Assembly (NCBI GenBank): GCA_014905825.1 | Contig: JACGCN010000061.1 | Coordinates: 124,001-188,000, forward strand | DNA length: 64,000 nt | Reading direction: 5' to 3' | Source of the DNA: Lyophyllum atratum | Taxonomy: Eukaryota > Basidiomycota > Agaricomycetes > Agaricales > Lyophyllaceae | Shown here: positions 55,431-64,000 of the stretch, piece by piece | Layout: the number at the start of each line of letters is the position of its first letter | Position numbering within the stretch: the first letter of the stretch is position 1 | The notes under the pieces: generated by a model | Databases searched by the model: none | Seen by the model: the letters and a program-made list of their open reading frames with translations, nothing else | Told to the model about the DNA's origin: nothing | Position numbers and translations under genes: made by a program

Positions 55431-55925
55431 CTATTTCTTTCCAGAAGTAAAGGCGGCGGCCTGTATCTGGTATAACTTGGCGTATTCGCCATCGAGTTTC
55501 AGCAGATCTTCGTGGGATCCGGATTCAGCGATAACGCCCTCCTTCATGCATCTGTCGTCAAAGAACACTCAGCAAAGGAGGTACTTGGTCCGCGCTTGTG
55601 CACGTACATGATCAGATCGGCGTGCTTCGTCAGATGTCCAAATCGATGAGTCACAAACACCATCGTCTTGCCCACCCGCGCGGTGATGAGTCGATCGAAG
55701 AGCTGGGCTTCTCCTTCTGGGTCGAGGGCAGAACTGGGCTCATCGACAGCGACAAATTTGACTTTCCCAGAGTTGACCCGCATGAACGTCCTCGAGCTAG
55801 CCAAGACATAGTAAGTTTGACGAGATCCGAGTCAAACGATGAAAAGTAGTCAACAAGGACTCACGCGACTAAACGCTGTTTCTCCCCTCCTGACAATGAT
55901 GATTCGACTCTATCGCAAAGATACC
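55431..55925 (-). pseudogene. C-terminal remnant of an ABC transporter nucleotide-binding domain
   Basis: Three exon pieces remain: about 55925-55865, 55796-55608 and 55551-55431. They code the signature ESSLSGGEKQRLVA, the Walker B/D-loop block KFVAVDEPSSALDPEGEA, the H-loop MVFVTHRFGHL and the terminal CMKEGVIAESGSHEDLLKLDGEYAKLY. Together this is about 125 residues, the very end of an ABC protein. The Walker A motif and all membrane helices are missing upstream: beyond about 55925 the sequence no longer matches the family. The surviving exons have no stops and intact splice sites, so the truncation may be recent. Confidence 0.82.
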
Positions 55926-57189
55926 TGGGCCTTGAAGCCTTCGTGAAGCGGCAATTGAGCGGCAAGCCCATTTTGAATTTTCAACCCATTTTGAAAGCTA
56001 GCTCTGTGTGGGGATTTTAAAACCAATGTCTTGGGCGTTCTGCGAGAATTAAATGAGATCTCATAGCAAGTCAACAGCTGAACGAGAGACTGTTGCAAGG
56101 ATACAAGTCGAAGGAACCTGCACTTGACGGTCTTGATCTGCACGGTACTGCACGGTACCGGTTTTGAACAACTGTTTGACATGGACCTGCAGTTCAAAGA
56201 GGCCTGGGCGGCCCGGAATTGGCCGAACGAATGCGCGTACACTCCACTGCGCTGGTCTTCTGCCCATAACCACTACCTTTATATTTCGGCCAGTACGCAT
56301 CGTACATGGTCTCGGATTCTATCTTAGACACCGCTATGGCCCAATAATGGACTCTCTGAATACATCACTGCCTCGAATCCCGCACTCACGGCCGCGCCGG
56401 CTGAACCTCCAACAAGCAGAGTCTGACCGTTCGTGCTTGGGATCAGGATATGGTGAGTTTTTCCTGCTTCGACCACGTCCAATGTTTCTAAGAGTTTTAT
56501 TGGCTAGGCGCATGATACATTTGATATGACAATTGCGATTCCGGAAGATAAAAAGCCTTGAACTCGCCGTCTTCGAATGTACATTTTCGTATGGGGCCCA
56601 CACTAACTCCCTAGCCTCTTTGTCGTTCCGAGCGCTGATGCTTAAAACTATAGAGGAGAAAGATACAGAAGGACCTGCAGCCCTCGTGTAACTGATGCAG
56701 GGGTGGGGCTGTACTACCCCGCACGACTCTGACGACTCGGACCTCAGATGGGATGCTCGGATACTAAGAGATGTTCTGGGACGCTCCGAACATGAGGGGA
56801 GGATGAGGATCAATAGTTACTGTGAACTGCGGATTTCTGGTACGTCAGTTTGTTTTCACCCACGATTCCCGGGTTGACCAGGCTTCAGCAGAGCATAGCG
56901 TGCGCGAGGAAGTCCATGTTATCTTTTGCTGGGTACGTAACCCCACTTGACGAATGCAGCACCGGTGAATCATAATTCTGGATATATTTCATCCTTCTTT
57001 AGATGGGCTATACGATACGATCGAGAGACAAGAAAAAGACAGAGAAAAAGAGGAGGAGAAATAATAAAGAAAAAACCGGATATAATGATGACTACAATAA
57101 CCGTGGAACTCTCAACTCTGACCTGGGTACCATATCGAGCGGCGCGGTGACGGTTCTTGGGTCCTATACCGATAACTTATCATCAACAC
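55926..57189. other. 1.3 kb without a supported gene
   Basis: Upstream of the ABC remnant and downstream of the 792-aa ORF. Minus ORFs at 55910-56300 have odd composition and do not continue the ABC protein. Nothing recognised. Confidence 0.5.
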
Positions 57190-59568
57190 TCAGCGCCTGC
57201 GACGCCGCCTCATCCGCAACTTCTCTCGCCAATCCTGCTCTTCTTCCACACGTAACTTCTGGACCCGTCGCACACGCATCTCCTCGAGATTGGCAAGACT
57301 CGCCGGGGTATTTTCCCAGTCCTCCGCGACGTCAGGTTCCGTTGGCCAATCATCCACGGCATCCATCAGATTCTCGTACCCTTCGCATGCGAGCAAGATA
57401 TCGTCCATGTCAAGCGAGGTGTCCGGATCCCCGGGATCGTACGCGCGGCGAGAAGGTGCAGGTGACGGAGAAGAGGAAGGCGAGGGCAAAGGCGACGGTA
57501 TGGAGTCCAGGAATGCAGGGAACCTGTGCGTACCAGGTGGCGGGGTCATCATCGGCATGGTAGGGGGCGAGGGAGAAATGATATTGAATCCAGGAGGGTA
57601 GGGCTGGCGGACTGGCGTCATGGGTGGGAGTTCGCTGGTTGAGGGACGACCAAGGGTGAATTCTTCTTCGGCTGTGGCATCGAGGCTTTGCGATGGAGTT
57701 CGGCACCTGGCTGGCGAATCTACAGACGTCTCTGTAGGCTCGGGGATGGGAGCCACCATGATGGCGGTCGAAATATCCGCTTGGCTATCCTTCGCGTCTG
57801 TTCCGTCGCCATCGTTCTGGAGCCCGCTCATCCACTCATCGCTGTTCGATTCCGACCCATACGTTGTACCCGTCGTCGCAAAGAAGTCGGCGGATGACTC
57901 CTCATCGACTTCGAGGGAGGCCGTAGAAGGGTCGGGCATCACATACAACACATTCTCTCTTTCCTCCTCATCATCATCCAAGAGAACGTTACCCAGTGGC
58001 ACCTCGGCATGTACGAGGAGATCGTTGGCAAAAGCTTCTGGGAGTGTGAGCGAGAAGGAGTCGTTGCTTGTGCTCGTGGATATGGATATGGATGAGCTGG
58101 GATTATCTTCAACGATGGAGTGATTTGCGAGCATCTCCGGCTCCTGCCCGATGATATTCACTTGCATCGCCTCCTCCACCTCCTCGTGAACGTCCTCTAA
58201 TGGGGTCTCGATGTCCTCGACGACGTTACGTACTAGACCGACAGGTGTGGCTTCATCGTTCTGGGATGGTTCTTGTGCTTCGGCATCCAAATCGGCGTCG
58301 AAAAGGAGGCAGTACTCAACGTCCATCTCGTCCGTAACAACCTCCCCAGTGCCTTCAATGCTCCCTCCCATTGTAATATCCTCCACGCCCCACATCACCG
58401 GTTCCTCCTCTTCAATCTCGTCCAACAGTCCCACCAGCATCATGCTCATACCAAGTACATCGCTTTCGACGTAGGTGGTGTCGCCCTCAGCAGCCTCCTC
58501 GTGCTCGGGCTCGGCTATGGAATCATGGTGCTCAACGGTCGAAAGAGATGCCTCGCCTTCTTGCTCTTCCACGTCGGTGTCGACGTCAGCATCTTCAACG
58601 GCCTCAGTCCAATCAATCACCGCACGCCTAACATCGAGCAGCGCCATATAACCGTTCCGGGGGCTACCCTCGCTGCCAGCAGCGAGGCTCGGAACAGTCA
58701 GGTCAGCCGCTAGATGTGATGACTCACCATCGCCTTCTGCGAATGGGAGTAATGACATGATATGGTGAGGGGACAAGGGCTCAGACAGAGGGGTTGTGTC
58801 GTGCTCGGACTCGTCATCCGAATTAAAGCTTGAACTACTCCGCAATGATGGGAGGTAGAGGTGGTCCTCGTCGGGCTCGACGGTTCGAAGTAGGGATGAG
58901 GAGCCACGGGGAGAGATATGCTGAGGGAACGAGGGTTCAGACAGAGCGGTCGTGTAGTGCTCGGACGCGTCATCCGAACTAAAGCTCGAACTAGTCCGCA
59001 ATGACGGGAGGTAGAAGTAGTCCTCATCGGGCTCGACGGTTCGAAGTAGGGATGAGGAGCCACGGGGAGAGGGAGTGGGGGTGGTATACCATTCTTCTGA
59101 GCTGATGCTCGTGACGGAGGCGATGGTGGGAAGTGGCGGCGGCGGTGGGGACACCGTCAGCAAAGGATGTGGAGTATCGACGAGAACCATATAAACTTGG
59201 CTCTGTGCGTCAGCCACCTCACGGATGTCAATCGCGTCGCTGGCGAGGGAACATGGAGGAGAAGGAGGACCGGTACCGTTCCACACCGACTTGGTCAAGA
59301 CCACCATGGTCGCAAGCACAGTGACGGACACCAGCAGAAGCGCAAACCAAGGCACGCCGGGATCAGGTTGGTACAACACGGTCGAGGTGGGTGGGAGGAT
59401 GGTGGTCAAGGATGCCGGAGGCTTGAAGGTGGCTGTCAGCCTCCCATCCAGATTGCAGAGAGCGTTGAAGAGGAGAAGATTGACGAGTGCTGCATAGGTC
59501 TGCAAGCGGGGGGTGATGAGGGAGAAGATCCCGAAGGATAGGCTGGAAGTTTCGATGATTGAGATCAT
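57190..59568 (-). CDS. Intronless 792-aa protein, N-terminal membrane segments and disordered acidic body
   Basis: No family recognised. The single open frame of 792 codons is exceptional in this intron-rich window. Residues about 1-50 and 71-90 are hydrophobic (ITPRLQTYAALVNLLLFNAL and PWFALLLVSVTVLATMVVLT), suggesting two membrane helices. The rest is acidic, Ser/Thr/Pro-rich and probably disordered. It includes a 52-residue tandem repeat (PRGSSSLLRTVEPDED...) at about 167-270 and ends with a very basic segment (EKLRMRRRRR). A block near residues 705-760 (DTSLDMDDILLACEGYENLM) looks helical. ATG 59568 opens directly into the first hydrophobic segment. It may be a membrane-anchored species-restricted protein. 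Coding status is supported by length and biased composition only. Confidence 0.65.
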   Translation of the reverse strand: MISIIETSSLSFGIFSLITPRLQTYAALVNLLLFNALCNLDGRLTATFKPPASLTTILPPTSTVLYQPDPGVPWFALLLVSVTVLATMVVLTKSVWNGTGPPSPPCSLASDAIDIREVADAQSQVYMVLVDTPHPLLTVSPPPPPLPTIASVTSISSEEWYTTPTPSPRGSSSLLRTVEPDEDYFYLPSLRTSSSFSSDDASEHYTTALSEPSFPQHISPRGSSSLLRTVEPDEDHLYLPSLRSSSSFNSDDESEHDTTPLSEPLSPHHIMSLLPFAEGDGESSHLAADLTVPSLAAGSEGSPRNGYMALLDVRRAVIDWTEAVEDADVDTDVEEQEGEASLSTVEHHDSIAEPEHEEAAEGDTTYVESDVLGMSMMLVGLLDEIEEEEPVMWGVEDITMGGSIEGTGEVVTDEMDVEYCLLFDADLDAEAQEPSQNDEATPVGLVRNVVEDIETPLEDVHEEVEEAMQVNIIGQEPEMLANHSIVEDNPSSSISISTSTSNDSFSLTLPEAFANDLLVHAEVPLGNVLLDDDEEERENVLYVMPDPSTASLEVDEESSADFFATTGTTYGSESNSDEWMSGLQNDGDGTDAKDSQADISTAIMVAPIPEPTETSVDSPARCRTPSQSLDATAEEEFTLGRPSTSELPPMTPVRQPYPPGFNIISPSPPTMPMMTPPPGTHRFPAFLDSIPSPLPSPSSSPSPAPSRRAYDPGDPDTSLDMDDILLACEGYENLMDAVDDWPTEPDVAEDWENTPASLANLEEMRVRRVQKLRVEEEQDWREKLRMRRRRRR
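58760..59072 (-). repeat. Two 156-base tandem repeats within the 792-aa ORF
   Basis: Units start 156 bases apart (52 codons) and are roughly 85-90 percent alike by eye. Both keep the frame and code RGSSSLLRTVEPDED, YLPSLR, SSSF.SDD and SEHxTT.LSEP segments. Confidence 0.88.
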
Positions 59569-60309
59569 AGTTGTTGGCTTGAAGATGGGGGTTAAACGGT
59601 AAGATTGTGTTGAAGGAGGTCGAATGCCTGACGACCCTTATATATGACCATTACGACTCAGACCAGGATGTCGAATTAGGCAAGAGGCATCGGTGGCTAA
59701 CACAGTGGAATTTACGATAGAAGGTAACCGATATCATCAACCTACGCTTGAAGGACAAGCCGTTTGGGCGGGAGGAAGAATGGGAACGAAGTCTGCCGCA
59801 TGTGTGACTTTAGAGAAGGATCAAATATACTTACCGTCCGACTCTGTCATAGCTGCGTTTATCCCGTCCGTACTATACTGACATCATTGATGTTCAGTCA
59901 TATGAGGTGACGCTGTAGAATGACGCGGAGGCGGACTTCCATACGAAAAGTATGTGGTTTGCGCGTTTCGAAACCTTTCGAAGGTCTGGCTCGCACACAT
60001 GAAACACCTTCAAGTTCTGTTTACGTATGGCGTGGCCGCCGAGTGATGGGGCATGTATCCGGAGTACGTGGATGTTCGGTCTGTGGTGCTACACCTCGGG
60101 CCTATGATTCTGTCTACCTTGGACGCGCCACCGCATATTCATACTTATTCTTCGTCCTTTTCGTTTGCGGACCCTCCTTCCATTGCTGAAACTGATTGTA
60201 CTTTTGTTGGAAGCAGCAAATCAAAGACGCCTCTTGAGCGCTCTCCAAGCCGCAAGTTCGGCCCTGCGTGGGTTCGGGAACACGACCACAGCGCCATGCG
60301 TAACAATGA
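59569..60309. other. Spacer without a supported gene
   Basis: Promoter side of the 792-aa ORF and downstream of the F-box fragment. Short ORFs only. Confidence 0.5.
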
Positions 60310-60440
60310 ACTGAATGAAAGAGCTGTCACGCTGGCAGAGTACACGGAAAACGCGAGATCCAAGGCTGCAAGATTGGAGGTCCCTGTTCCATAGCACATC
60401 AGGGACTCCATCTATAATGTCTTCAGGAATCGTAGCGGTC
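60310..60440 (-). pseudogene. F-box N-terminal fragment
   Basis: Frame TATIPEDIIDGVPD...RDLQSCSLGSRVFRVLCQRD resembles the F-box start of the neighbouring gene (PVIVPQEIVEDIVEK...LHSCSLVSWSFRTASQQL). No leucine-rich remainder follows and the frame ends soon after, so it is taken as a decayed relative in the same orientation, about 80 bases downstream of the F-box gene stop. Confidence 0.5.
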
Positions 60441-60516
60441 ATGGCGGTGTTGACAAGGCTTGACCAGGAGTATAGATCCAGCGACGATAATTGCGGCATA
60501 AATATGTGTTAATTAC

Positions 60517-61738
60517 CTACCGAATGATGACAATGCCCCTTTCGACTAATCGCGGCATCCGTCTGGCCAGGAATCTCCCGCTCCCCCAGCCCGTCAAGTC
60601 CATCACAACGCTACGCAGCCCACTGCTTTTGTCACATTTCTCCAGAAGCAGCGTCTCGATATTGAGCCATTCTTTCCTTCCTATGCTTGTTGCAATTTCC
60701 CAGGGCATCTTGAGGGCTAGCTCCACGGTGGTTGGGGGTATAGTGGCTAGCACCACAGTGATACAATGAGCTGGCTGGCGGACTTGGATTTCGATTCGGA
60801 GGGTGCGGAGATGAGATAGTCGGCTGAAAGTTATGGGCTCTTTTGATAGATCTAGGTCATGTCCAGTCAAACATGCAGAATTCAGGAGCTGGGCGGTAGG
60901 GGGGAGGCTTACCGAGGTGGATACTGACATCTACTTCTTCCAGGTATCCTTCCGAGAGGTGAAGGATCATCTCGAAGCTAAAGGTGCACTGCTGCATGAG
61001 GGTAGTTGCGAGGATACGAAGGCGGGATAGAGATAGAGACGATGGGAGGTTCGAATCACCCAGGTATTCCAGAAGACGCTCCAGGGGAAAGGACACAGCC
61101 GACAAGGTTTCGAGGTATCCTTGCCGTCTCGGTTGGTCTTCTAATATATATGCATTGCAGGCGCCGCCCACCGTGACCGAGCTGTGGCTGTTCAACTTCA
61201 GGTGTCGGATGTGGGAGAATAGTCGAAGATACTTGATAGGAAAGCCGACTGCACCGAGGGTGAGGCTCATACAGGACGGGCTGGCAATAATGCTAAGAAG
61301 AGAGTTTTGGAGATCTGAATGCATATATACCCAACCTCCAGCGGAACCCGTGGTGCCCGAATCGTCTATGCTGAGTTCTCGCACATGCGGTTTAGCCATA
61401 TCCAGGATTCGACAGATGGTCACTTCTGGTATAAGAGACATGTCGTCGATCTCCAAATGGATAGAGCGAATGTAAGATGCCAGAGTTGGGTTCTTTGACA
61501 GCACGCAGTGGAAGCGTTGGCTGTGCCCCGTCTTTCGCACATCAAGCAAGATGTGGTGGAAAAGCAGCTGTTGGGAAGCTGTACGGAAAGACCAAGATAC
61601 GAGGCTGCATGAGTGAAGGGTTCTAGGGTCCCCGCGCAGTTTTTCGACGATGTCTTCGACAATTTCTTGAGGAACAATTACAGGTAGCATTGTAGTCGAA
61701 GCCAAGTTGAAGCCGATACGTGTCAAAGGCAACGACAA
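60517..61738 (-). CDS. F-box-like protein, 2 exons
   Basis: Agaricomycete F-box family; F-box proteins bring substrates to SCF ubiquitin ligases, target unknown here. Exons 61738-60913 and 60851-60517 give 386 aa; the intron is 61 bases with a GACCTAG acceptor and restores phase (HLDLSKEP). The F-box is at about residues 18-60 (VIVPQEIVEDIVEKLRGD, LHSCSLVSWSFRTASQQLLF). The remainder is Leu-rich with repeated IRSIHLEID, IRHLKLNS and LSHLRTLRIEI strands, as in the family's leucine-rich C-terminal region. A second ATG at 61690 (MLPVIVP) fits the family start better and may be the true one. A short F-box fragment lies just downstream. Confidence 0.8.
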
Positions 61739-62847
61739 CCTAACGACAACCAGATAATGACATTGATAAGATGATCGATCGTGTTTGGCATCAACCTCGG
61801 GCGACAGTAGTCGCCTTCATCTTTCGATTGTTGTTCCTTGCCTCAAAAGCATCACGACTTCTGGCGCCCTACGATATGGGAAGCTGCCGAATCACTCAAA
61901 GGGCATTTGGAAAACGGTTCTTGAATGGCAACGTAGGTTTTTTTGCCTGACTTCACCCGACACGCGGCTTCTGGTGTGGACGTCAACTTGACCCTCAGCT
62001 TAAGTTGGTCCCGGGACTACAATTGTATTTACGCCCTCTCACATCGTTTCACTCCCGAAACTGAATCCTTCTTGTCAAATAGAACCCTTCGCATGTGTCT
62101 TTACACCTGGCTCCGTGATCTCGGATCGACGATGCGACGTTGTACACCGTCACCATCCGTTACATTCAGCCCTCACACGCCAGCGCTCTTATTTAGTCCC
62201 GCACCGTCTTCTTTGCCGCATGTCTCTCACATTGAAGCGTATTTCCGGCCTCTCCACCATCATCTCTTCAGCCACATATAGCCCGACGACGTCTACATCG
62301 ATTGTATGAGGCAGATCCCACCAGTTGCCATCTCCGCCCAGCGCCTCCAGCACATTCTGCCAAACGAGTGGCTCAGGAGACCAGATAGATCAGACGTGCT
62401 ACACGAATAGACCCCAGTCCGTTCTCTTTCCACCCTCATGCGCATTCCAGAAAACTCCCCACCGACAGCCATATTGTCTTCTCCGACCGGCGCTAGCCCT
62501 CAACGTAAACGAAATCCACGGAGTTAGGCAAAGTCATAATTTCTTGAGTCGAACAGACAAGGCTTTGAAGTACCTATCCTAAGAGCAATACATGGAAACA
62601 TCCCTCTGCGTAATTCTTTTGATGCTTGCCGCTGTCCTCTCGCAGTTGTCGTGTCCTCTGGATAAGGTTGGTATATACTGAAGACACCGTACAAACTACA
62701 ATCGCAGACTCTCAACGAATCATATGCTTAAAGATACACGGTCCTTGGTAAACTTCTGATAATGCGCTTCTAGATGACCGGGAAGAAGGGGTCGCCAGTA
62801 CAAGATGTTTATACAACCCGACCCCCGACCCTGATTAACCTTCACGA
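61739..62847. other. 1.1 kb without a supported gene
   Basis: Between the F-box gene start and the 3' end of the right-edge gene. Small ORFs without domain or splice support. Confidence 0.5.
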
Positions 62848-64000
62848 TCACCCCCTCCGCCTCGCCCTGCCCTTCCTCTTTGACTCCACAACCGGCCTAA
62901 CCGGTGTCTGCTCCTCATCCAACAGCCCCAACACATCAATATTATCGAATCTCTCAACCTCCTCCACCGCCAACTTATCCTCCGAACTCCACCCACCCCA
63001 CGCATCCTCCGCCTTCTCCAGCCCCCGCCCCACCTCTTCCTCCTCATCCAAAGCATGCGCACTCGTCGCAGGCGTCGACACCGTCGGCCCCGACGAATCC
63101 CCACCCCCCCTCGACGTATCCCTCGACACCGAGCTCCGCACATCAAGCCCCTCCATCCCCATATCCACATCCCGTCCCAAAAAGTCCTCATCCTCCTCAT
63201 CAAACTCCAACGGAACAGACGCCGACATGCTGCTATCCGGACGGGGCTTCAGCCTGGGCGATCGCACCTTATTGATCTCCCGGCGGATCCGGCCCAGGCT
63301 CTCGCTCATCCCGTCCCCAATCGTGCGGATCGGGATGGCGTTGCGGAAGGACTGCGGGCGCGAGGTGGGGGTGCCGTTGGGGAGCATGGGGAGGACGCCG
63401 GAGGTGTGTGGGTGGTCGAGCTCGTTGGTGAGCGCCGATGCGAGAGGCTCGTCGAAGGATGAAGAGAGAGTTCGGTGCCTGATGTCACGGGGTGCAGCGA
63501 AGCCTTCCACGAACGACTCGCCGCTGCCAGCAGAGTAGGCACTGACTTGCACCTCCCGCCTGACGTCGATCTTGACCCCGCCGATGTCAAACTGGTATCG
63601 GCGGATGAGGGCATGGTAGTCTTCTCCTAGCGTATGGAACGAGAACTGGTGGGAGAGGTACACGGGCCGAGGCAGGATCTTCGGCGACTTTGAGCACGTC
63701 GACAGCTCCGCCTGCGCAAGCCAGCTATGAACAGGACCCATCAGTGCCCGTCACTCAAGCAGAAAAAACAAACAGAAACACTAACTCTGCCCTGCCCCTT
63801 CCTTCCCCCCTCTCCCTATTCCCACCCTCCTCCCCCTGCCCACCCATAATCTTCCGAACCTCCCCACCCTCCCTCCTCAACCTCCACGTCATAACCGTAC
63901 TCTCCCTCCCCACGAGCTCCATCGGCACCTCCATCGCCTGCCCCGCCCGATTCCGACTAGACGACCTCTGCCCATGCCCCTGCCCACTCCCCGGCGACGC
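62848..64000 (-). CDS. C-terminal part of an unrecognised gene running off the right end
   Basis: Two exons are visible, 64000-63786 (open at the edge) and 63724-62848, joined by a 61-base intron (GTTAGT donor, phase 2) to 363 residues. The first part has MEVPMELVGRESTVMTWRLR and a Gly/Arg/Glu-rich loop. A folded-looking segment follows (DWLAQAELSTCSKSPK, PRPVYLSHQFSFHTLGEDYH, IRRYQFDIGGVKIDVRREVQ). The last about 200 residues are disordered and acidic, with short conserved-looking motifs (FDNIDVLGLLDEE, AWGGWSSEDKL) and a basic end RKGRARRRG. I do not recognise the family; a signalling or trafficking scaffold would fit, but that is a guess. The reading ATG at 63741 lies inside the intron and is not the start. 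Confidence 0.65.

Overview
The window reads as nuclear DNA of a mushroom-forming basidiomycete (Agaricomycetes). Genes are split by many short introns of about 50-60 bases. Typical families of that class are present: a BTB protein, DUF6698, a Plavaka-type transposase, an NB-ARC/TPR protein with a short N-terminal GGTF motif, and an F-box protein. Exon joins were made by eye from GT/AG (and some GC/AG) borders, reading phase and family conservation. Gene spans are firmer than individual splice borders.

Layout. 0.7-4.0 kb: a BTB/POZ protein (-) and a membrane-anchored alpha/beta hydrolase (+) diverge from a 250-base spacer. 6.1-9.7 kb: an SKN7-type regulator (HSF DNA-binding domain plus response-regulator receiver). 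10.9-13.4 kb: a kinase-fold protein lacking the catalytic Asp. 14.4-27.7 kb is a repeat-rich accessory island. It holds a tRNA-Phe, one arm of a 1.1-kb inverted duplication, a pair of inverted 29-mers, a 5'-truncated Plavaka transposase head-to-head with a DUF6698 gene, and 4.4 kb without a clear gene. 27.7-29.4 kb: a bHLH factor. 29.4-37.0 kb: a 7.6-kb stretch where I find no gene. 37.1-39.4 kb: an APN1-type AP endonuclease with tandem repeats at both ends.

40.0-44.0 kb: the second arm of the duplication, a second tRNA-Phe and an intact NB-ARC/TPR (NLR-like) gene. 45.1-53.8 kb is a housekeeping block: pyruvate dehydrogenase E1-alpha (-), GID5/ARMC8 armadillo protein (-), and, divergent from it, an IML2/TTC39 protein (+). 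54.0-55.9 kb: a decayed copy of the NLR 3' end next to a third tRNA-Phe, then the C-terminal stump of an ABC transporter. 57.2-64.0 kb: a large intronless membrane/disordered protein, an F-box protein with a decayed F-box fragment beside it, and the C-terminal part of an unrecognised gene that runs off the right edge.

The main theme is segmental duplication around tRNA-Phe genes. Three intron-bearing tRNA-Phe copies (14.4, 41.2, 54.5 kb) sit at the borders of duplicated segments. The 14.4 and 41.2 kb copies share a 1.1-kb upstream segment in inverted orientation. The 41.2 and 54.5 kb copies share the NLR 3' end and the tRNA, again inverted. No operon-like functional grouping is evident, apart from two divergent gene pairs that probably share promoters.
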